Of a DNA stretch of 64,000 nt, positions 59,775 to 64,000 are shown piece after piece; position 1 is the stretch's first letter, and each line of letters starts with the position of its first letter. The notes under the pieces are model-generated. The model worked only from the letters and a program-made list of their open reading frames with translations, made no database searches and was not told where the DNA came from. Made by a program: the position numbers and the translations under genes. Source of the stretch: Pollenia angustigena (taxonomy: Eukaryota > Arthropoda > Insecta > Diptera > Polleniidae); NCBI GenBank assembly GCA_930367215.1, contig OV884056.1:251809127-251873126 (forward strand), given 5' to 3'.

Positions 59775-61492
59775 TGATATATTTGTGTGGCTCATTTATT
59801 GAGCCATCGGAAAACGAAGAGGACATTCTTTATAGCTATTATCCTTTTAAACTTCATACTAAAGTATGATTTGTTTTTGATTTTATAGAAATTAAAAATA
59901 AAAAAATAAAAAATAGAAGTCAAGCTTTGTTAAGTGGCAATATACGTTATTATCATTTATGATTGATAGTGGTAATTAATGGTGACAATATCTTTCTGGC
60001 CACTGCTTACGTCTACAACATTGCTTTGATTGAACATTAGTCAAGCAAGGAAAAAAAAACTATAGCGTGGTTTATGAGGTGTTATAGAAGCAAATTCGTG
60101 TCTTTAAAATTCTTTTCTGACAAGCTGTCCGTAAGGATTAACTTCGGAAAATATATTCATCTGCCCACTAAAAAGTTAAATTTAATTGTATTTCATCAAA
60201 GTTATTCAGTTTGAAATCAAAGTGAAATTTAAATATATTTTAGTTTAAAAGTGTTTGAACCAAGGACAGGTAATTTTTTTCTCATTTTTATGAAATTTAT
60301 CAGGAAATTAACAAACTAAAAAATTTTAGTGATTCGTTTATAAAAAAAAATCCACCTTGCTTGCATTTGGTTGTTCAAGGAGTTATTATACCCTGCCAAA
60401 GGAAAGGGATTCGCTCTAAAAATTTTCCTTCGTTTTTAGAAAGAAAAAACTCGCAAATAACGAAAATTTTATTACCAAGAATTGTTCACGAATTGTGCTT
60501 AAATAAAGGTAAACGATTTACTTAAGGTTGTTAATCATATTTTTTAAACTTGATCTTTTTCTATTACTTTTATTAGGAGCTACAAAAAAAGCAATAATTT
60601 TCATATTGGTGGTGGCTCGTAATACGAGTCATCACTGTAAATTAATTTTTTTGCAAAGATTAACGCTGTCAATCATTGCAATTAATTTATTAAGTTTGCT
60701 GCTCAAATACGTATTTCTATTTTCTAACTTACAAGAGAACAAACAATCAAAAGAAACGCAAAGAAAAAAAAGCAATTTCAACAATTTGCGCGTTGCTCGA
60801 TTCGTAATGAGTTATAAGTCGATTCATAATGAAATTTCAAAGCAAACTAAGCAATTATCAGCTGTTAAATGGTTGCTCAAATAAAGCAGTTGCAGGATGT
60901 TCACTAGACTGGTCGCATCTTGTATGGGATTTTTTTTTTTTTAATTTAATTGTTTGCGCTGCTTAAAATATGAGGTTTGGTGTAAGAAATCATGATCTAA
61001 TTTTTCAGGTCAATCCGACCGTGCCTAGCCGTGCCGGGTGGGGCCCAAAGTTCCCCATATTATAAAAAAACATCTTTTCTATCAGATCTTTAAAGTTATA
61101 CTAGTTGAAAAGTCGAAAATCAAAAATATGGCTTCGTTACGATCTTCCGCAGAGAAAGCTTCCTATGTCATCAGATGGTTCAGAAAGTTGCGGAAAGAAT
61201 AGGACATACATGCAAACATCTGACATACTAAGAAATTATATATTGTATAGATAGATTTACATATGTTCGCGTAACTCAAAAAAGCTTTAGTTTATTGAAA
61301 TACTAAGAAAAACCGAAATTCCGCAATAAAATTTACTTTAAGAAAGTTGAAACTTTTTTCTTTATGTTGGCTTTGGTTTTCGAGATATACCGTTATTTCG
61401 AAAATTAAGGAGGTTGCACAATAGAGTGGTTAAAAAAAAATTTTTTTTGTCAGTCCCCCCCTTTAATATATATGTATGTATACTTATAAAAA
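59775..61492. other. gene-free AT-rich DNA with repeat fragments
   Basis: A phrase set TTTAGTTTATTGAAATACTAA...CCGAAATTCCGCAATAAAA...GAGATATACCGTTATTTCGA (61283-61405) also occurs in rearranged order at 15770-15890, marking a diverged repeat. A 118-residue TTG-initiated frame at 60528-60884 has no recognisable motif. Confidence 0.4.
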
Positions 61493-64000
61493 ATGCATTT
61501 CAAAGCGTGTAATATTAAAAAAACTAAATTACCAACAAAACGAGAGGTTATTTCATATTTTTTATATTTAAAGACAAATTATAAAAATAAAAGTTTAGCT
61601 CGTTACATACAAGTAGTATTAAAAGTTATTTGTGAGTTGTGGCAAAATACAAAAATTCCAATACTAAGTAAGACCTCTATTAGAAAATTGTTAGTGAATC
61701 TGTTGGATTGTTATTATAAAACTGTTAAAAAACCAAGCAAATATATTGAAAATGATTGGAATATAATATTTCGGATCTCAAAGTGTAAGTGCAATATTGC
61801 AATGAATTTGGAATGAAAATGTCCTCAAGTGCAAAAAATCCCTTCAAATGAAATTAACTTTTTTGTTGACCAGTGTGGCCCAAGGCTTTTAACGTTAGGT
61901 AGTGTAGAAACTTATACCAGAGAAAATTATGATTTTTTGCAAAGCTTTATTAGTTGTACAGATGAGGCACTTTCCTATGGCGTTTCATATGCACCGTCTT
62001 CTAATGAAGAAATGGAATATAATGATGAAATCGCCAATTCGACAAACGAGCAGCAACTGATTTATCTCTGCAAAATTATGCTTTAGCATTAGACCGTACT
62101 GGTACGTCGGATCGCTATGGGTCTTTACTTGCAACAACATTTATAAAACACTTGAAAATTTCAATTGCTAAAAAAGCAAGTAAAAATTACGGAGATACTG
62201 GTGATCGCATCCTTGAATTTCTAGACGACGTTATTATTGATAAGAATAAAATCCGCAGAGAGCGGGCTAAGTTTAGAGAAGCAGCGAAAGCCTCATCTAC
62301 CAGTGCTGTTGATTTAAAATGCATTTCTTATGACGGGGAAAAAGATCTATCGTTAAAAAAAGAAGCATGTGGAAAACAAGTATCTCTTAATACAATTACA
62401 GAAGAACATATAACAATTGTTAAAGAGCCTGACGCGACATTTCTCGGATACGTAACTCCAGCAGCGGGAACAGGGGTAGAGATTCAGAAGGCCATTGTAA
62501 GCTTTTTGAATTCAGAAGGTTATTCCTTAAATTACTTAGTGTCAATCAATTGTGATGGAGCCGCTGTAAATACAGGCTACAAAACTGGAGTAAACGCTTG
62601 TATGGAAAGATACTTGCAACGACCATTACAGTGGAATGTTTGCTTGTTTCATTTTAATGAGTTACCACTCAAAAAATTGATGACCCATTTAATTGGAAAG
62701 CAAACTGGTCCTGGAATTTGGCCTAAACCATTAGGATCTGAACTAATGGAATGCAACCTTCATCCTGTAAGTTTGTAGTACTATCGCCACATTTAAATAA
62801 GTACATATGTACACAGAAAAAATTATTGCCGAATTATTTTCAAACAATCGCTTGTTTGACATTTTTTTTGATTTCTACAAATTTTTTTACTGATTCAATC
62901 AATATTTTTGTTTGATTTTTATTTAACCAACAAAAATGTGGACAACTCTTCAAAAATATAATAAACGCGCTATTGGTTTCAAGTTTTCATAATTTTGTAT
63001 GAAATATTTAATGCTCTTTAATGTTGTCGTCCTTTTGCATTTTTTTTATTGATTGTAAGCAACACTTCTTTATGATAAATATAAGAACTACAACAAAAAA
63101 CACATGCAGTCTATTTTTGGACGCTTTAAAAAAGTACAGCAATAAGAAAAATGATAAAATAGCGTGACGAGGTTTGTAGTAAAAAAACAACAAAAACAAT
63201 AGCAGGTAAAAAAAACGTTTCATTTTTTTTAAACAACAGAAATGACAACATTATAAGAAACAAAATAAATTTTTGGTTGGTTTCAAAGTTGGTAAAAAAA
63301 AAACAAAATCCCGTATTCAATTTTTTCAAACAGTTTGTTTAAATATGTACATCAAATACAAAAATAGAATGATGACGAAAAACATATCGAGTCGGTCTGC
63401 CGCCGTTATTGGTTACATTTCTTCTTCATTAGCAAAGGAAAGGATGCAGCAAAAGTGAGTGAGGAAGAAAAACATTGCGTATATAAATAAGACTTCGTTC
63501 AAAAATTATTCCAACAAAAAAATGTGTCTCAAAGCCAGCCGGCCGCTCTGCTCTGCTTCATCTTCACCAACAGTGCTTGCTTGTGTGCGTGTCATAGCTT
63601 GTGCCAAAACTTTTTTGTTTGATTCAGCAAAATTATTTGTTTAAAATTTATATGAATTTCAGTAAACATTTTGTTTGATTCTGTAAAATTATTTGTTTGA
63701 AAAAATCGGCGTTTTTTTCAATAAACAAAATGCAAATAAATTGTTTGAATATGCGAATTTGTTTGTAGGACCGATTTCAGACAAAAAATTGTTTGATTCT
63801 ACAAATTTTTTGTTTGAATTGAAAAAATTATTTTTTCTGTGTATATGAATATTTTTTTAAGGTCGTTAAGGATTTCAAAGCAATTTCTATGGGTGTTATG
63901 CCAGACAATGTAGAAGACTGGAACATTCGCGGAGACCAGCTCTACCTCTATCATATGGTTCTGGCCATTAATAAGGGTTTTTGCCCAGATGAATTAGCTA
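61493..64000 (+). pseudogene. transposase-like gene of an uncharacterised arthropod family, decayed, partial at right edge
   Basis: One frame runs from 61493 to 62086 except for an in-frame TGA at 61814-61816; a frameshift near 62035-62060 then leads to ATDLSLQNYALALDRTGTSD and on to LHP at 62766. A phase-0 intron (GTAAGT at 62767, AG at 63861) joins LHP to VVKDFKAISMGVMPDNVEDW, which continues past the edge. Key blocks are ISYDGEKD, SINCDGAAVNTGYKTGV, NVCLFHFNELPLKKLM and GPGIWPKPLGSELM. The two Asp-Gly motifs and a Cys-x2-His motif suggest an RNase H-like DDE transposase fold. I recall similar multicopy uncharacterised proteins in insects and hydra; the name of the family is not known to me. 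Stop plus frameshift indicate a pseudogene. Confidence 0.65.
62812..63841. mobile_element. 1-kb CACAGAAAAAAT-ended element with TA duplication, inside an intron
   Basis: CACAGAAAAAATTATT at left and AATTATTTTTTCTGTG at right, flanked by TA (62810-62811 and 63842-63843). The interior is rich in TTGTTTGATTCTACAAATTT-type repeats at both ends. It lies wholly within the intron of the transposase-like pseudogene. Confidence 0.75.

Noticed and set aside
60528..60884. 118-residue open frame
   Set aside because: It begins with TTG, has AT-driven hydrophobic composition, and matches no recognisable protein or splice context.

Overview
This is an AT-rich stretch of insect nuclear DNA, most likely from a calyptrate (blowfly- or housefly-like) dipteran. 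The evidence is a spliced La-related protein 1 gene closely resembling Drosophila larp, GT-AG introns, and a dense layer of fly-type transposable elements: hAT elements with 8-bp target duplications, mariner fragments, Harbinger remnants, DINE-1/Helentron-like elements and tRNA-derived SINEs. The family and genus cannot be fixed from the sequence alone.

The only gene that looks intact is larp, on the + strand from 27366 to 35800. Five coding exons are visible. They join in frame into 1418 residues carrying the La motif (split by an intron), a long Ser/Thr/Asn-rich linker, conserved acidic and VGW-type blocks, and the C-terminal DM15 repeats that bind mRNA 5' ends in LARP1 proteins. The start codon is not in these exons, so at least one 5' exon lies upstream and was not located. 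The first visible intron (27622-31570) carries a striking insertion: about 230-bp inverted arms around nine exact-length 82-bp tandem repeats, each with a GC-rich dyad.

Region by region: 1-11 kb is nested non-autonomous DNA transposons, including a 2.87-kb hAT with perfect 8-bp duplication, two mariner remnants, a Helentron-like element and several MITEs. 11.4-17 kb is one large hAT-type element that has absorbed a 2.4-kb long-TIR element (with a captured pseudogene fragment), a mariner relic and a second hAT. 17-27 kb holds a SINE, another mariner relic, palindromic MITEs and an interrupted Helentron-like element. 27.4-36 kb is larp and its 3' flank. 36-61 kb is gene-free DNA with many MITEs, two more hAT elements with perfect 8-bp duplications, a Harbinger relic with a recognisable transposase core, and an 857-bp near-perfect palindrome made of two inverted copies of one MITE. 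61.5-64 kb is a decayed multi-exon gene of a transposase-like family, running off the right edge, with a 1-kb TA-flanked element inside its intron.

There is no sign of a bacterial-style operon, CRISPR array, rRNA cluster or functional tRNA. The unusual content is structural: long inverted repeats, tandem arrays inside foldback-like elements, and repeated nesting of insertions whose order can be read from target duplications.
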